64,000 nt of DNA from Cytobacillus oceanisediminis (GCF_004366035.1 NZ_SOEE01000002.1:248001-312000); one strand, 5' to 3'; shown: positions 44,670 to 54,453, numbered from the stretch's first letter. Notes: generated by a model not told the origin, from the sequence alone. Translations and numbers: made by a program.

Positions 44670-45462
44670 CTCCCGCAACTTTTATTTAATTCCTTATGTC
44701 CTTTGGATTGCCCTCTTTGTTGTAGCGCCATTGCTTCTTGTTCTGTATTATTCGTTTTTCGATATTGAAGGGCACTTCACTTTGGAGAATTATAGAAAGT
44801 TCTTTACACCCGTTTATTTGAAAATGACCCTGAGCTCCTTTTGGTATGCCTTTTTAATTACGTTATTTTCATTGCTGATCGCTTATCCGACAGCCTTTTT
44901 GCTTACTAAGACGAAACATAAGCAGCTTTGGCTCTTATTAATTATCCTGCCATCGTGGATTAATTTGCTTTTGAAAGCCTATGCTTTTCTGGGCATCTTT
45001 GGAACATATGGGGCAGCGAATAGCTTTTTGGATGTCATGGGAATAGGGGGAAGGCAAATTCTGTTCACTGATTTCAGCTTTATCTTTGTGTCGGTATACA
45101 TTTTTCTTCCTTTCATGATTTTGCCAATATTTAATTCTTTAGATGAACTCAATCCAACCCTTCTTGATGCCAGCAATGATTTAGGCGGGTCTTCCTGGGT
45201 AACATTTAAACGCGTTATTTTTCCTTTGACACTTGACGGGGTGAAAGCAGGATGCCAGATTGTCTTTATCCCTGCACTTTCTCTATTCATGCTGACAAGG
45301 CTGATTGCAGGAAACCGTGTCATTACTCTGGGAACAGCCATTGAACAGCATTTTCTAGTGACACAGGACTGGGGAATGGGCTCGACCATTGCCGTATTCC
45401 TGATTATCGCAATGGTGTTCATTATGGTGCTGACAGGCAGAAGAAAGCGGGGGATTCTATAA
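44659..45462 (+). CDS. potB: Spermidine/putrescine permease PotB
   Basis: 267 residues, six hydrophobic segments, with the inner-face EAA-type loop [22 protein letters not shown] near 172-193. The ATG at 44659 ([13 protein letters not shown]), inside the potA end with GAGGAAAG upstream, is chosen over the extended ORF. It overlaps potC by 1 bp. Confidence 0.92.
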   Translation: MRTNSRNFYLIPYVLWIALFVVAPLLLVLYYSFFDIEGHFTLENYRKFFTPVYLKMTLSSFWYAFLITLFSLLIAYPTAFLLTKTKHKQLWLLLIILPSWINLLLKAYAFLGIFGTYGAANSFLDVMGIGGRQILFTDFSFIFVSVYIFLPFMILPIFNSLDELNPTLLDASNDLGGSSWVTFKRVIFPLTLDGVKAGCQIVFIPALSLFMLTRLIAGNRVITLGTAIEQHFLVTQDWGMGSTIAVFLIIAMVFIMVLTGRRKRGIL

Positions 45463-46265
45463 TGAAAAAGAACAGGAGATGGCCGGCGATTTATTTGGCT
45501 CTTATCTTTATCATCCTGTACGCCCCGATCTTTTACTTGATATTTTATTCATTCAACAGCGGAGGAACCATGTATCAATTCGAAGGTTTCACCCTGGATT
45601 GGTATCGGGAGCTGTTTGCTGATACCCGCTTGCTCATCATTGTCCTTAACACTATTATTATTGCCCTTTTGTCTGCCGCGATTTCGACTATAATTGGAGT
45701 GGCTGGAGCACTTGCCATTGCCTATGCGAGAAAACGAAGAGTGAAAAACACGCTCCTGTCACTGAATAATGTGCTGATTGTCAGTCCGGATGTCATTATA
45801 GGCGCCTCGTTTTTGATTCTGTTTACAATGATCGGACTTAAGCTTGGATTTGTATCTGTTTTGCTTGCACACATTGCCTTTAGTGTTCCGATTGTTGTGC
45901 TGATGGTTTTACCTAAAATAGAAGAAATGAGCACGTCCATGATTTATGCAGCCATGGATCTTGGGGCAAGCAGGTTTGATGTGCTGACTAAAGTCATTCT
46001 CCCTTATATTACTCCAGGAATTTTCGCTGGCTTTTTTATGGCCCTGACGTATTCCCTGGATGATTTTGCGGTAACTTTCTTTGTTACAGGCAACGGCTTT
46101 ACCACATTGTCTGTCGAGATTTACTCACTGGCAAGACGGGGAGTTTCTTTAAATATTAATGCTTTATCTGCTTTGCTTTTCCTATTTACAATCATTCTGG
46201 TAATAGGCTATTACTTTATTACAAAACGAAATGATAAGCCGAATGGAATGGGGGTGAGGCAATGA
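45462..46265 (+). CDS. potC: Spermidine/putrescine permease PotC
   Basis: 267 residues, six hydrophobic segments and an EAA loop AAMDLGASRFDVLTKVILP near 165-183. Starts on the last base of the potB stop codon (TAATG) and overlaps potD by 4 bp; tight coupling of the whole transporter. Confidence 0.92.
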   Translation: MKKNRRWPAIYLALIFIILYAPIFYLIFYSFNSGGTMYQFEGFTLDWYRELFADTRLLIIVLNTIIIALLSAAISTIIGVAGALAIAYARKRRVKNTLLSLNNVLIVSPDVIIGASFLILFTMIGLKLGFVSVLLAHIAFSVPIVVLMVLPKIEEMSTSMIYAAMDLGASRFDVLTKVILPYITPGIFAGFFMALTYSLDDFAVTFFVTGNGFTTLSVEIYSLARRGVSLNINALSALLFLFTIILVIGYYFITKRNDKPNGMGVRQ

Positions 46266-47335
46266 AGAAGCTTATTCAGGCGCTCGCCGCCGTACTAATT
46301 GTTTCATTTGTCTTGTTGTACATCGTTTCAGGGCTGAATTCCTCTCAGGGCTATACAAGCGGCAATACTTTGACCATTTTTAACTGGGGCGACTATATTG
46401 ATGCAGACTTGGTGGACAAGTTCGAACAGGAAACAGGCATAAAAGTCATCTATGAGACGTTCGATTCCAATGAAGCCATGATGACCAAAATTGAACAGGG
46501 CGGCACAGCCTATGATATTGCCGTTCCATCTGAATATGCAATTGAAAAAATGAAAGAGGAAGACCTGCTTTTGCCGGTCGACCATTCGAAAATTCCGAAT
46601 CTGAAATATATTGATCAGCGTTTTATGGACCTGCCTTTTGATCCTGGGAATGAATATTCGATTCCATATTTCTGGGGAACAGTCGGGATTCTTTATAACA
46701 CCGATATTTTAGGAGATAAAAAAATCAAAAGCTGGCATGATTTATGGGACCCTGAATTAAAGAACCAGATCCTGCTGATTGATGGGGCACGGGAAGTAAT
46801 GGGCATGGGGCTCAACAGTCTGCATTATTCTCTGAATGACAAAAATAAAGACCATTTGATCGAAGCAAAAGAAAAGCTCGATAGTCTTACTCCTAACATT
46901 AAAGCCATTGTCGGTGATGAAATCAGAATGCTGATGGAAAATGATGAAGCCGGCATTGGGGTGGTCTGGTCCGGCACGGCACAGGAGCTCATGTGGGAGA
47001 AGGATAATCTGGAATATGTACTTCCGGAAGAAGGCTCCAATCTTTGGTTTGATAATATGGTCATCCCTAAGACTGCCAAAAACCCGGAAGCGGCCCACCA
47101 GTTCATGAATTTCATCCTTGACCCGGAAAATGCGGCACAAAATACAGAATACGTTGGATATTCAACGCCGAATAAAGAAGCGATGAAATATATGGACGAA
47201 GAAACAATCTCAGATGAACGATTCTATCCCGATGAAGAAATGACAGGTCGGCTGGAGGTTTATGAGAACCTGGGAAAAAGGATGCTTGCTTATTATAATG
47301 AGCTTTTCCTTGAGTTTAAAATGCATAAAAAATAA
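46262..47335 (+). CDS. potD: Spermidine/putrescine-binding protein PotD
   Basis: 357 residues. Extracellular solute-binding domain opening LTIFNWGDYIDADLVDKFE near 37-55, with EYAIEKM and VWSGTAQE blocks typical of PotD/PotF. The N-terminus has a single hydrophobic segment but no lipobox cysteine, so it is probably held by an uncleaved anchor instead of a lipid. Last gene of potABCD, followed by a terminator. Confidence 0.92.
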   Translation: MKKLIQALAAVLIVSFVLLYIVSGLNSSQGYTSGNTLTIFNWGDYIDADLVDKFEQETGIKVIYETFDSNEAMMTKIEQGGTAYDIAVPSEYAIEKMKEEDLLLPVDHSKIPNLKYIDQRFMDLPFDPGNEYSIPYFWGTVGILYNTDILGDKKIKSWHDLWDPELKNQILLIDGAREVMGMGLNSLHYSLNDKNKDHLIEAKEKLDSLTPNIKAIVGDEIRMLMENDEAGIGVVWSGTAQELMWEKDNLEYVLPEEGSNLWFDNMVIPKTAKNPEAAHQFMNFILDPENAAQNTEYVGYSTPNKEAMKYMDEETISDERFYPDEEMTGRLEVYENLGKRMLAYYNELFLEFKMHKK

Positions 47336-47339
47336 AGTG

Positions 47340-47369
47340 CTGCCAGGATCAATTCCTGGCAGTTTTTGC
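47340..47369 (+). terminator. potABCD terminator
   Basis: CTGCCAGGA-TCAAT-TCCTGGCAG followed by T5. Confidence 0.88.
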
Positions 47370-47421
47370 ATTGGAACTGTTTTAAAGATTCAGGGAATGC
47401 TAGCCCAAAGGAGGATGGAAA

Positions 47422-48195
47422 ATGAAAATATTCATCAGTATATTTTTATTGATTTTTTCATTCGCAAGTAGGGGGACTTCCATAAGTGCTGCCCCGCTAA
47501 AACCTGAATTGGCGATTGTCATTGACGATCTGGGAAACAACATGAAGGGAACAGCAGAAATGATGGAGCTCCCGGTGACCTTAACGGTTGCCATCATGCC
47601 TTTCATGCCAACGACAAAAGAAGATGCAGAAATGGCAAGTGAAAATGGACATGAAGTGATCGTTCATATGCCGATGGAGCCGAAAAGAGGAAAGAGGAGC
47701 TGGCTAGGTCCAGGGGCAATCACAACTGATTTAACCGATGAAGAAATCCGCAGCAGGGTGAAGAGTGCCATTAAAGAAGTGCCGCATGCCGTCGGGATGA
47801 ATCATCATATGGGTTCAAGAGCCACTGAAAATGAGCGGGTCATGAGAATAGTCCTTAAAGTATGCAAAGAACAAGGATTATTTTATCTCGACAGCAAAAC
47901 AACCGGCAAAAGCGTCGTCGCCAAATTGGCAAAAGAAATAGGTGTACCCTATGTAGAAAACAATATTTTCTTCGATGACATATACACCACTGCCCATATT
48001 ACAAAACAGGCTGACAGACTTGCTGAAAAACTGGTGAAAAATGAACGAATTATCGCAATCGGCCATGTCGGCATCACAGGAACAAAGATGGTTAATGTGC
48101 TTAAAGAGTATATACCTGTTTATAAAGAGAAAGCAGAGATAGTGCCGCTGTCAGAACTGATTCCAGGCTATGAACTTATTGACGAAGGACCATAA
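47422..48195 (+). CDS. Divergent polysaccharide deacetylase (YibQ-like)
   Basis: 257 residues with a signal peptide. The domain opens LAIVIDDLGNN near 32-42 (the catalytic Asp pair of the deacetylase fold), with IVHMPMEP near 88-95, GMNHHMGSRAT near 128-138 (metal His pair) and AIGHVGITG near 213-221. Members of this divergent deacetylase family act in the envelope; the substrate is not known. AAAGGAGG precedes the ATG. Confidence 0.85.
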   Translation: MKIFISIFLLIFSFASRGTSISAAPLKPELAIVIDDLGNNMKGTAEMMELPVTLTVAIMPFMPTTKEDAEMASENGHEVIVHMPMEPKRGKRSWLGPGAITTDLTDEEIRSRVKSAIKEVPHAVGMNHHMGSRATENERVMRIVLKVCKEQGLFYLDSKTTGKSVVAKLAKEIGVPYVENNIFFDDIYTTAHITKQADRLAEKLVKNERIIAIGHVGITGTKMVNVLKEYIPVYKEKAEIVPLSELIPGYELIDEGP

Positions 48196-48202
48196 ATAAA
48201 AT

Positions 48203-48239
48203 AAAAGCTGCAAGCCTGGTGGGGTTTGCAGCTTTATTC
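48203..48239 (+). terminator. Terminator after deacetylase gene
   Basis: AAAGCTGCAA and TTTGCAGCTTT pair across a 12-nt loop. Confidence 0.75.
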
Positions 48240-48287
48240 ATGGTGTGTAATAAAACGGTGATGGTGAATACGGTTTGAATCCTAAAA

Positions 48288-48392
48288 GGTGGCCGCCCAC
48301 ATTCCGGTCTGGTTAGTCCCGCAACGAAGCGATGTTAGAAGAGGTGGGCGACCGTGAATATAGTATATGCAGTGATGCAAAAAGGATGCAGC
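48288..48392 (+). ncRNA. Candidate structured RNA of unknown class
   Basis: GGT-GGC-CGCCCAC (48288-48300) pairs with GTGGGCG-ACC (48344-48353), leaving a 3-nt bulge and enclosing a 43-nt domain that contains a small CGC-AACGAA-GCG hairpin. The segment is more GC-rich than its surroundings, has no ORF and lies between two terminators. A hairpin at 48393-48420 could end a transcript. It could equally be a leader remnant or a dispersed element. No known RNA family is recognised with confidence; strand is assumed. Confidence 0.4.
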
Positions 48393-48428
48393 AAAACCTC
48401 CCTGAATACAGGAAGGTTTTGTATGATT
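48393..48428. terminator. Terminator-like hairpin before RND gene end
   Basis: AAAACCTCCCTG-AATA-CAGGAAGGTTTT: usable as terminator of the minus-strand RND gene and of any plus-strand RNA from 48.29 kb. The T-run is short. Confidence 0.6.
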
Positions 48429-51400
48429 TTATTGATCTTGTATGGCATGGGTGTGCGGCACCTTTTTAAACGCGAGATACATCATCGGAACAATGATCAG
48501 GGTCAGGATGACCGAGAATAAAATGCCTGAGATAATGGTGATGGCAAGCGGCGTGAAGAGTGCGTCGCCGCTTACTGCAACAGGTATTAAAGCAACGATT
48601 GATGTTAATGCAGTCAGGATAATGGGCCTGAATCTGACACGACCAGCTTCTACTACTGCTTCTTTAATGGTCATTCCTGTTTTTAATCCCTGTTCCATAA
48701 ATTCGATTAAAACAACAGAGTTGCGGACTACTATGCCGGTCAATGAAACCATGCCCATAACAGCAAGGAAACTGATTGGCGTTTGTGTAACGAACAAGCC
48801 TAGAATCGCACCGGCAATCGCCAGGTATACGGCAACTAACACAAGGAATGGCAGGCCAAGGGAATTAAATTGAAATGCGATCAGCAAATAGACAAGGAAG
48901 ATCACAATAATAAACAATACCGTTATTTCGGCAAAGAAATCATTTTGTGCCTGATTTTCCCCGCCTATTGAAATACTGTAATTTTGATCATTCAATTTTT
49001 CACGTTCGTCTTCTACTAGATTTTGCACGGTTTCCTTAAAGGTTTTCTCATCCTTCGGGAAAGCCCTGATTGTAATGGCTCTTTCTCCATTTTGGTGAGG
49101 GATCCGCTGAATTTCTTCCGTTCTTTCTTCCTCAACAAGCGTATCTGCGGAAATCATTGCTGGAGGTCCACCCTGAGTACTTTCCGCTGGTATTTCCAGC
49201 TTGGATAGGTCAAGTTCTGCACCTTTTTCTCCAAGAAGGATACTCATATCTCTTTTGACAACACCATTATCAAAAGCTTTAAGCGGGATCCCTTCTGTAA
49301 CCAGCCGAATCTGCTCACTGATCTCGTTTACCGTTATCCCATATTCCTCAAGAAGCTCTCTCTTCGGTACGTATTTTAAAGTTGGTTCCATACTGCCAAT
49401 GTTATCGACTACAAAGTCGGCTCCTGCTTCATTCATTTCTCTGGAGAGATTATCGCGGAGTTCCAGCAGTTTTTCTAACTCAGGCCCTTTGACTGTTACC
49501 GTCACAGGTGCGCCAGCAGGAGGCCCCTGCTGTATCGTTTCCATGAATATTTCTGAATCGGGATATTTCTCTCTCAAAATGGGCGACCAGTCATCGATTA
49601 ACCCCTGTGCCGTCTGGCTCTCACGGTCCACCCGGGCAACAATCTGACCTGTATTGGAACCAGTCACATTAAGGGAGCTATTGAACAAGTTAGGCAAACC
49701 AGTCCCGGCAAAGACACTTGTTTCCTTCACACCCTTGTCGCTTAAAAGCATCTTTTCAATGTTCTCAAGTTCTTCAGCAGTCTCTTCAAGTGTTGTACCG
49801 ATCGGCAATGACACATCTATAGTGACTTCTTCACGATCCGCAGCAGGGAAGAACTCAAAGGGCGTTAACAAAGCAAGGCCTAAGATAGCTGTAGTAACTA
49901 TCAATCCTAAGAAAGAAACAAGCTTAGGTTTTTTGGAAATAGACTTTAAAAGCTTGTCAGCATATAGATCTGCTGATTTATTCAGCGGTTTTCCCAAAAG
50001 ACCGGGTGCATCCGGAACTTTCCTGCTCGTTCTGCTGTACATCATGTAGCGCATCATTGGTACAAATATCAGTGCAACCAAAGTTGAAGCCAAAATGGTT
50101 GTAATCAGCACTGTTGGCAGCGCACGGATAAATGCTCCATTCCCTCCAGACAGAAAGATAAGCGGCAGGAAGGTAAAAACAATCGCCAGGGAGGACGTAA
50201 CAATCGAAACCCAGATTTCTTTTGTCCCATTTATGGCTCCTTTTAATGCATTGTCCCCGAGTTTATACCTTCTCTGGATATTATCATTAACAACTATGGA
50301 GTCATCAACCAAAATCCCTAATGCGATTATGGCACCAATCACCGAGATCTGATTTAAATCAACCCCGGAAACCGGCAGGGGAATAAGCCCGATTAATACT
50401 GAAATAGGTATAGCCAGTGCAACAACAAATGCGCCTGAAACAGTAAGGCCAAGTGCTGTTGTTAATATAACCGCAATGACTGAGATGGCAAGGGATAGGA
50501 AAAGCCCGTCAAAAATCTCAGTGACAAGATGAGCCTGAGAATAATAATTCTCAATACCCACATTCTCAGGCAGGGATTTACTGAGTTCCTCCATTTTTTC
50601 GCTTACGCTTTCATCAACTGACGGAATATCCTGTCCTGCTTCCACAAAAGCTGTAAATGAAATCGAAGGTTTGCCTTTAAATGTAACAATATCTCCTTTT
50701 TCCTTCTGGACAATTTCTACATTGGCAATATCACCGAGAACGACTGATTCACCCTGGGGAGTCTTGCCTGCAAATACATTCTCAAGCTCATCCTCAGTTG
50801 TAAAATGATCGACGGTCAATTGAACGATTTCTGAATTTATTTCTTGTTTTCCTATTGGCGCAGGGTAGTATTCTTCATTTATTGCCTCGATCACATCAGG
50901 CAGAATGATGCCCTTTTCTTTTAGTGATTCTGGGTCAAGCTGGATGGCGATTTCTTCTTCAGCTAAACCTTTAATTGTTACACCTTCAACTCCTTTTAAC
51001 GATTCAACTTCTTCCTTCCATCGCGCCAGTTCATCCTGTAAAGGAAGAAGGTTATCTATACTGTCACTTGTAAGATGGTAAGAAACGATTGGCATTTTTA
51101 CATTCGATTCATTAATTTCAGGCTCAAAGGCTTCCTCAGGAAATCCGGCGGCTGCATCTGAAACAGCCTGCCGGATATTGCTGAACACTTCTTTTTTGTC
51201 TTCTCCGTCAGATACGGTTACGATAATAGCAGAGAAACCGGCTGCTGATGAAGAACTGATTTCTTCAATCCCATCAATGGACTGCAATTTAGTCTCAATG
51301 GGATTCGTAATATTTCTCTCCACACTGTCAACAGTCGCTCCGGGATAAACCGTATTCACCGTCCCGATATTAATGGCTGTTTCAGGAATTTCCCTTTGAG

Positions 51401-51491
51401 GGAGCTGTAAAAATGTAAAGGCTCCTACGATAACAAACAATAAAAATAAGATTAATATGATTTTGGATCGCTTTAGAATCCATTCAAGCAT
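48429..51491 (-). CDS. RND-family efflux permease (SwrC/AcrB-like)
   Basis: 1020 residues, twelve hydrophobic segments in two halves, each with a large extracytoplasmic loop. The fourth-helix motif GILVDDSIVVNDNI carries the conserved acidic residues of proton-driven RND pumps. Relatives include B. subtilis SwrC (YerP), which exports surfactin and other amphipathic compounds. The ATG at 51491 behind AGGAGGAGA replaces a longer ORF start. Divergent from a TetR-type gene with shared operator-like sites; no membrane-fusion protein is encoded beside it. Confidence 0.9.
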   Translation of the reverse strand: MLEWILKRSKIILILFLLFVIVGAFTFLQLPQREIPETAINIGTVNTVYPGATVDSVERNITNPIETKLQSIDGIEEISSSSAAGFSAIIVTVSDGEDKKEVFSNIRQAVSDAAAGFPEEAFEPEINESNVKMPIVSYHLTSDSIDNLLPLQDELARWKEEVESLKGVEGVTIKGLAEEEIAIQLDPESLKEKGIILPDVIEAINEEYYPAPIGKQEINSEIVQLTVDHFTTEDELENVFAGKTPQGESVVLGDIANVEIVQKEKGDIVTFKGKPSISFTAFVEAGQDIPSVDESVSEKMEELSKSLPENVGIENYYSQAHLVTEIFDGLFLSLAISVIAVILTTALGLTVSGAFVVALAIPISVLIGLIPLPVSGVDLNQISVIGAIIALGILVDDSIVVNDNIQRRYKLGDNALKGAINGTKEIWVSIVTSSLAIVFTFLPLIFLSGGNGAFIRALPTVLITTILASTLVALIFVPMMRYMMYSRTSRKVPDAPGLLGKPLNKSADLYADKLLKSISKKPKLVSFLGLIVTTAILGLALLTPFEFFPAADREEVTIDVSLPIGTTLEETAEELENIEKMLLSDKGVKETSVFAGTGLPNLFNSSLNVTGSNTGQIVARVDRESQTAQGLIDDWSPILREKYPDSEIFMETIQQGPPAGAPVTVTVKGPELEKLLELRDNLSREMNEAGADFVVDNIGSMEPTLKYVPKRELLEEYGITVNEISEQIRLVTEGIPLKAFDNGVVKRDMSILLGEKGAELDLSKLEIPAESTQGGPPAMISADTLVEEERTEEIQRIPHQNGERAITIRAFPKDEKTFKETVQNLVEDEREKLNDQNYSISIGGENQAQNDFFAEITVLFIIVIFLVYLLIAFQFNSLGLPFLVLVAVYLAIAGAILGLFVTQTPISFLAVMGMVSLTGIVVRNSVVLIEFMEQGLKTGMTIKEAVVEAGRVRFRPIILTALTSIVALIPVAVSGDALFTPLAITIISGILFSVILTLIIVPMMYLAFKKVPHTHAIQDQ

Positions 51492-51511
51492 AAATTCTCC
51501 TCCTAAAAAAA

Positions 51512-51525
51512 TGACTTTCGGGTCA
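51512..51525. promoter_or_regulatory. Candidate TetR operator, proximal to RND gene
   Basis: TGAC-TTTCGG-GTCA, a palindrome with 6-nt centre located 21 bp upstream of the pump start. Confidence 0.5.
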
Positions 51526-51575
51526 AAATGAAAATAAATCACTTTTAATGTATTGAAAAATAAAGGTTTTCACCC

Positions 51576-51589
51576 CGACTTAATAGTCA
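51576..51589. promoter_or_regulatory. Candidate TetR operator, second copy
   Basis: CGAC-TTAATA-GTCA, same spacing as the site at 51512, one mismatch. The two centres are 64 bp apart. Confidence 0.45.
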
Positions 51590-51665
51590 TTTTGAAGTGT
51601 TTTGTTAATGGAGTCAAGAATGGATGTGCTGAGGGGCGAAAACTTATGTATGAGGTGTTTAGGAT

Positions 51666-52544
51666 ATGAATAAACGGGAAGCAATTTTAGAAACTGCAGT
51701 AAGCCTATTTGCAGAGAAAGGGTACAATCAGACCTCCATGCAGGAAATCGCAGATGGGGTCGGGATTTCCAAAGGATCCCTGTATTCTTTTTTTACTTCA
51801 AAAGAAGAGTTGATGATATCCATATATGAACATTATCAGCAGCTTGTATTTGAGAGGGTATTTATCATCGGTCTGGATGAAGATCTGCCGCCGCTTCAAA
51901 AGCTTGAGAAGCAATTCACTGTTCAGTTTGAAGGAATATTGGAATATAAAGCATATATGAAGATGCATATGAGGGGAGAAGCTGCCACAAATAGTAAAAA
52001 AATTTCCGCTATGGAACACAGAATGAGAGGACGGTTATTTTCCTGGCTGGAAAAGAGTCTAGTCAGTCTTTATGGCGAAGAACTCTCAGCATATAAATGG
52101 GATATGTTGTTTATGATTCAATCCATATATCGGACCTATATGATGCTCATGGTTTCTGGAAAGGCGAAAATTTCACCTGCAAAAATTGGAAAGCATATCG
52201 TCAGACAACTTGAAGCAATGGCAATTGACTTTATCAGGGGAAACAGCCATCCGATTCTAGATGAAGAGATGATGAAGGATTTTGTTGTTGAAATGGACAA
52301 AGAAGGTGTATTCATTTCTTTTGAGAAAAGGGAGCAGGCATGGAAAACGTTTTATACCAAGCTTAAGGATTTGGAAAAAAGTGAAGCATCCTCATTAAAA
52401 GAAATTGCCAATCGCATATCAGAAGAAACAAGAAAATCCAGACCTGAAATGGTGGTAATCAAAGGACTATTCGCTTTATTAAAAGAGAACGGAGAAATAG
52501 CGGCTGCCGCAAAAGTGCTGGAAAATGAAATACTTTCTGAATAA
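51666..52544 (+). CDS. TetR-family transcriptional regulator
   Basis: 292 residues, longer than the usual 190-220. N-terminal TetR HTH: ILETAVSLFAEKGYNQTSMQEIADGVGISKGSLYSFFTSKEEL (1-50 region). The C-terminal ligand domain is extended by a helical tail of about 80 residues. Divergent from the RND pump gene, so it most likely represses the pump and itself through the intergenic palindromes. ATG with GAGGTG upstream. Confidence 0.88.
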   Translation: MNKREAILETAVSLFAEKGYNQTSMQEIADGVGISKGSLYSFFTSKEELMISIYEHYQQLVFERVFIIGLDEDLPPLQKLEKQFTVQFEGILEYKAYMKMHMRGEAATNSKKISAMEHRMRGRLFSWLEKSLVSLYGEELSAYKWDMLFMIQSIYRTYMMLMVSGKAKISPAKIGKHIVRQLEAMAIDFIRGNSHPILDEEMMKDFVVEMDKEGVFISFEKREQAWKTFYTKLKDLEKSEASSLKEIANRISEETRKSRPEMVVIKGLFALLKENGEIAAAAKVLENEILSE

Positions 52545-52568
52545 AAATATCCATCCATTGCAAAACAT

Positions 52569-52611
52569 AACATTGTCAGAACTGTAAAAAGTGCGGCAAT
52601 GTTTTTTTTGT
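52569..52611 (+). terminator. tetR terminator
   Basis: AACATTG and CAATGTT pair across about 21 nt, then T8. Confidence 0.65.
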
Positions 52612-52688
52612 ATTTTTCATCTACTCATGAATTAGTCCCCATTGTTAGGGGTATGTAAATAATAGATCAACAGGAAGGGGTGAATTGC

Positions 52689-52841
52689 ATGCTTTGGACT
52701 TTAGCAGGTATTCTGCTTGTATTATGGATACTCGGATTAATATTTAAAGTAGCAGGGGGCATCATTCATATACTGCTGGTAATAGCAGCGATCATCATTG
52801 TTGTAAACTTTATAAGAGGCCGTGCATCCGGTAGGGGATAA
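52689..52841 (+). CDS. Lmo0937-family small membrane protein, 50 aa
   Basis: MLWTLAGILLVLWILGLIFK start, two hydrophobic segments separated by a GG turn and a basic tail, matching the Lmo0937/YqaE-like 50-residue family. GGAAGGGGTG precedes the ATG. The Listeria homologue is a general-stress gene; here a GGGTAT box (52649-52654) lies upstream but without a convincing GTTT -35. Ends at its own terminator. Confidence 0.8.
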   Translation: MLWTLAGILLVLWILGLIFKVAGGIIHILLVIAAIIIVVNFIRGRASGRG

Positions 52842-52844
52842 ATG

Positions 52845-52876
52845 AAAAAAGCCTTCAGTTTTGGAGGCTTTTTTCA
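52845..52876 (+). terminator. Terminator of the lmo0937-like gene
   Basis: AAAAAAGCCT and AGGCTTTTTT pair across a 10-nt loop. Confidence 0.85.
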
Positions 52877-52951
52877 TTGGTACTTTAAAGTTAATGTATT
52901 TGATCCATCCCGTTTAAAGCTATCCCGTGCTGCCAGCATTTATTTTTCGAA

Positions 52952-54265
52952 TTAACTCTCATTAATACGCTGACCTTCAGACCTGTTTTCGAAAGGAGGC
53001 AGCCGAACCTCTTCAGACGAGTAATATAACGGCAGCGAAATAGTAAAATTGGTTCCTTTATTCTGTGTGCTTTCTATTAAATATTTCCCTTTCAAACGAC
53101 TGATGATGTCAAAAGATATCATTAATCCTAAGCCGGTTCCTTTTGTTTTAGTTGAGTAATAGGGCTGACCGAGCATTTGAAGTTTTTCTTTTGACATTCC
53201 AACACCTTCATCTTTAATTTGTATTTCTGCTGCAATATTTCTTTTGAATGCTTTAACCTCTAGAATACCGCCATCAGGCATGGCTTCTATACTATTTTTC
53301 ATTACGTTTATAAATAATTGCTTCATTTCATTTGGATTACCCATGATAAAAATCCCTTCAAAAATACTTGTCCTTATTTCAACCTTTGTCATCAGTCCAT
53401 AAGGCCTCATAAAATCTGCCGCTTCCAATAGTACTCCGGAAAGAGAAACTTTACTGGCACCAGGAGTTTCCGGTCGTGCAAGTGAAAGGAAATCACTAAT
53501 AATATGATTGGTTCTGTCCAGCTCTTCCAAAGAAACTTTAATAAAGGACTTTTGATCTGCAGTCAGGTTTTTTTCATTTTTAAGCATTTGCAAAAACCCT
53601 CTTACAGTAGTCATTGGATTCCTAATTTCATGGGCAATAGACGCAGCGAGCTGACTGATCGCATTGATTTTTTCAGCATCTCTCAGTTTTTGCATCATCT
53701 TTTCCTGAAGCAGATTCATTTCAATCAAATAGATAATCATAGAAAGAGTCACAATGGAAACTGCTGAAAACAATAGTAAGTATGGAGCGTCTTCTTTTAT
53801 ATCCTTTTGAAGGAGAATAACATACCTGGTTATCGTAATGGGAAGATAAAATAACACAGCTATACTGAGTTTTTGTCTAAATGTACATTTTTTATAGAAT
53901 TTTGAAGCATAGAAAAAGAGCAAAGAAATAAATGTGTAATTTACGAGCGCAATCCAAATATCTCCTGGTGAAAAAAAGCCCTTAAAAGAAATCAATACAA
54001 AAATAGTCAGGAAACCCGCAACAGGGTTAATGTAAAAATAGGCGACAAAAACAGGAATAAATTTCAAGTCAAAAAACTGACCGCCTGCAATTTCCACCGG
54101 GAAAGTCATAGTAAGGAAAAGGGCTAAAAAAAGACCAGAAAAAAGCGGGGCCGAAGTCTTCCAGCGATCCCCCTGATGGGAAGAGATTTTATGGATAAAA
54201 GGGATCATCATCATAATCAGAAAGTGAAAAATCAAGTCAGCTGTAAAATCATACAAAAGAACCAT
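52952..54265 (-). CDS. KinB-like membrane histidine kinase
   Basis: 437 residues. N-terminal 5TM-type sensor domain with six hydrophobic segments (about 8-182), HisKA with phosphoacceptor His212 in SIAHEIRNPMTTVRGFLQ, and a HATPase_c domain with N-box KNSIEAMPDGG and G-boxes DEGVGM and TKGTGLGL. Architecture matches the sporulation kinase KinB, which feeds the Spo0 phosphorelay; no response regulator gene lies beside it, consistent with an orphan kinase. A TTG three codons downstream of the ATG has better spacing to AAGGA and may be the real start. Confidence 0.82.
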   Translation of the reverse strand: MVLLYDFTADLIFHFLIMMMIPFIHKISSHQGDRWKTSAPLFSGLFLALFLTMTFPVEIAGGQFFDLKFIPVFVAYFYINPVAGFLTIFVLISFKGFFSPGDIWIALVNYTFISLLFFYASKFYKKCTFRQKLSIAVLFYLPITITRYVILLQKDIKEDAPYLLLFSAVSIVTLSMIIYLIEMNLLQEKMMQKLRDAEKINAISQLAASIAHEIRNPMTTVRGFLQMLKNEKNLTADQKSFIKVSLEELDRTNHIISDFLSLARPETPGASKVSLSGVLLEAADFMRPYGLMTKVEIRTSIFEGIFIMGNPNEMKQLFINVMKNSIEAMPDGGILEVKAFKRNIAAEIQIKDEGVGMSKEKLQMLGQPYYSTKTKGTGLGLMISFDIISRLKGKYLIESTQNKGTNFTISLPLYYSSEEVRLPPFENRSEGQRINES

Positions 54266-54424
54266 TCCTTCAACATGTAGGTATATTAGTAATTAAACAA
54301 AAGAGAGGAAGAATCCTTTATATGGGAACATTTATATTAATTCTGTTTATTTGAAGGACCATTTGTTTACATAACATTATTATGGATTAAATTTGATTAT
54401 TTACTTATGACCCGCAGTTTCCAT

Positions 54425-54453
54425 TATAAAAACCGGCCCGCAGGGGGCCGGTT
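54425..54453 (-). terminator. Terminator of the FtsH-like gene
   Basis: On the minus strand AACCGGCCC-CCTG-CGGGCCGGTT, then TTTTATAA. Confidence 0.85.

Noticed and set aside
44979..45422. 147-codon minus-strand ORF opposite potB
   Set aside because: Shadow of the potB coding strand with Ser/Pro/Lys-rich nonsense composition.
48442..50352. Series of plus-strand ORFs (up to 148 codons) opposite the RND gene
   Set aside because: Antisense shadows of a long gene; no ribosome binding sites or family features.
52649..52654. Sigma-B promoter for the Lmo0937-like gene
   Set aside because: A GGGTAT box is present, but no GTTT-type -35 lies at a proper distance.
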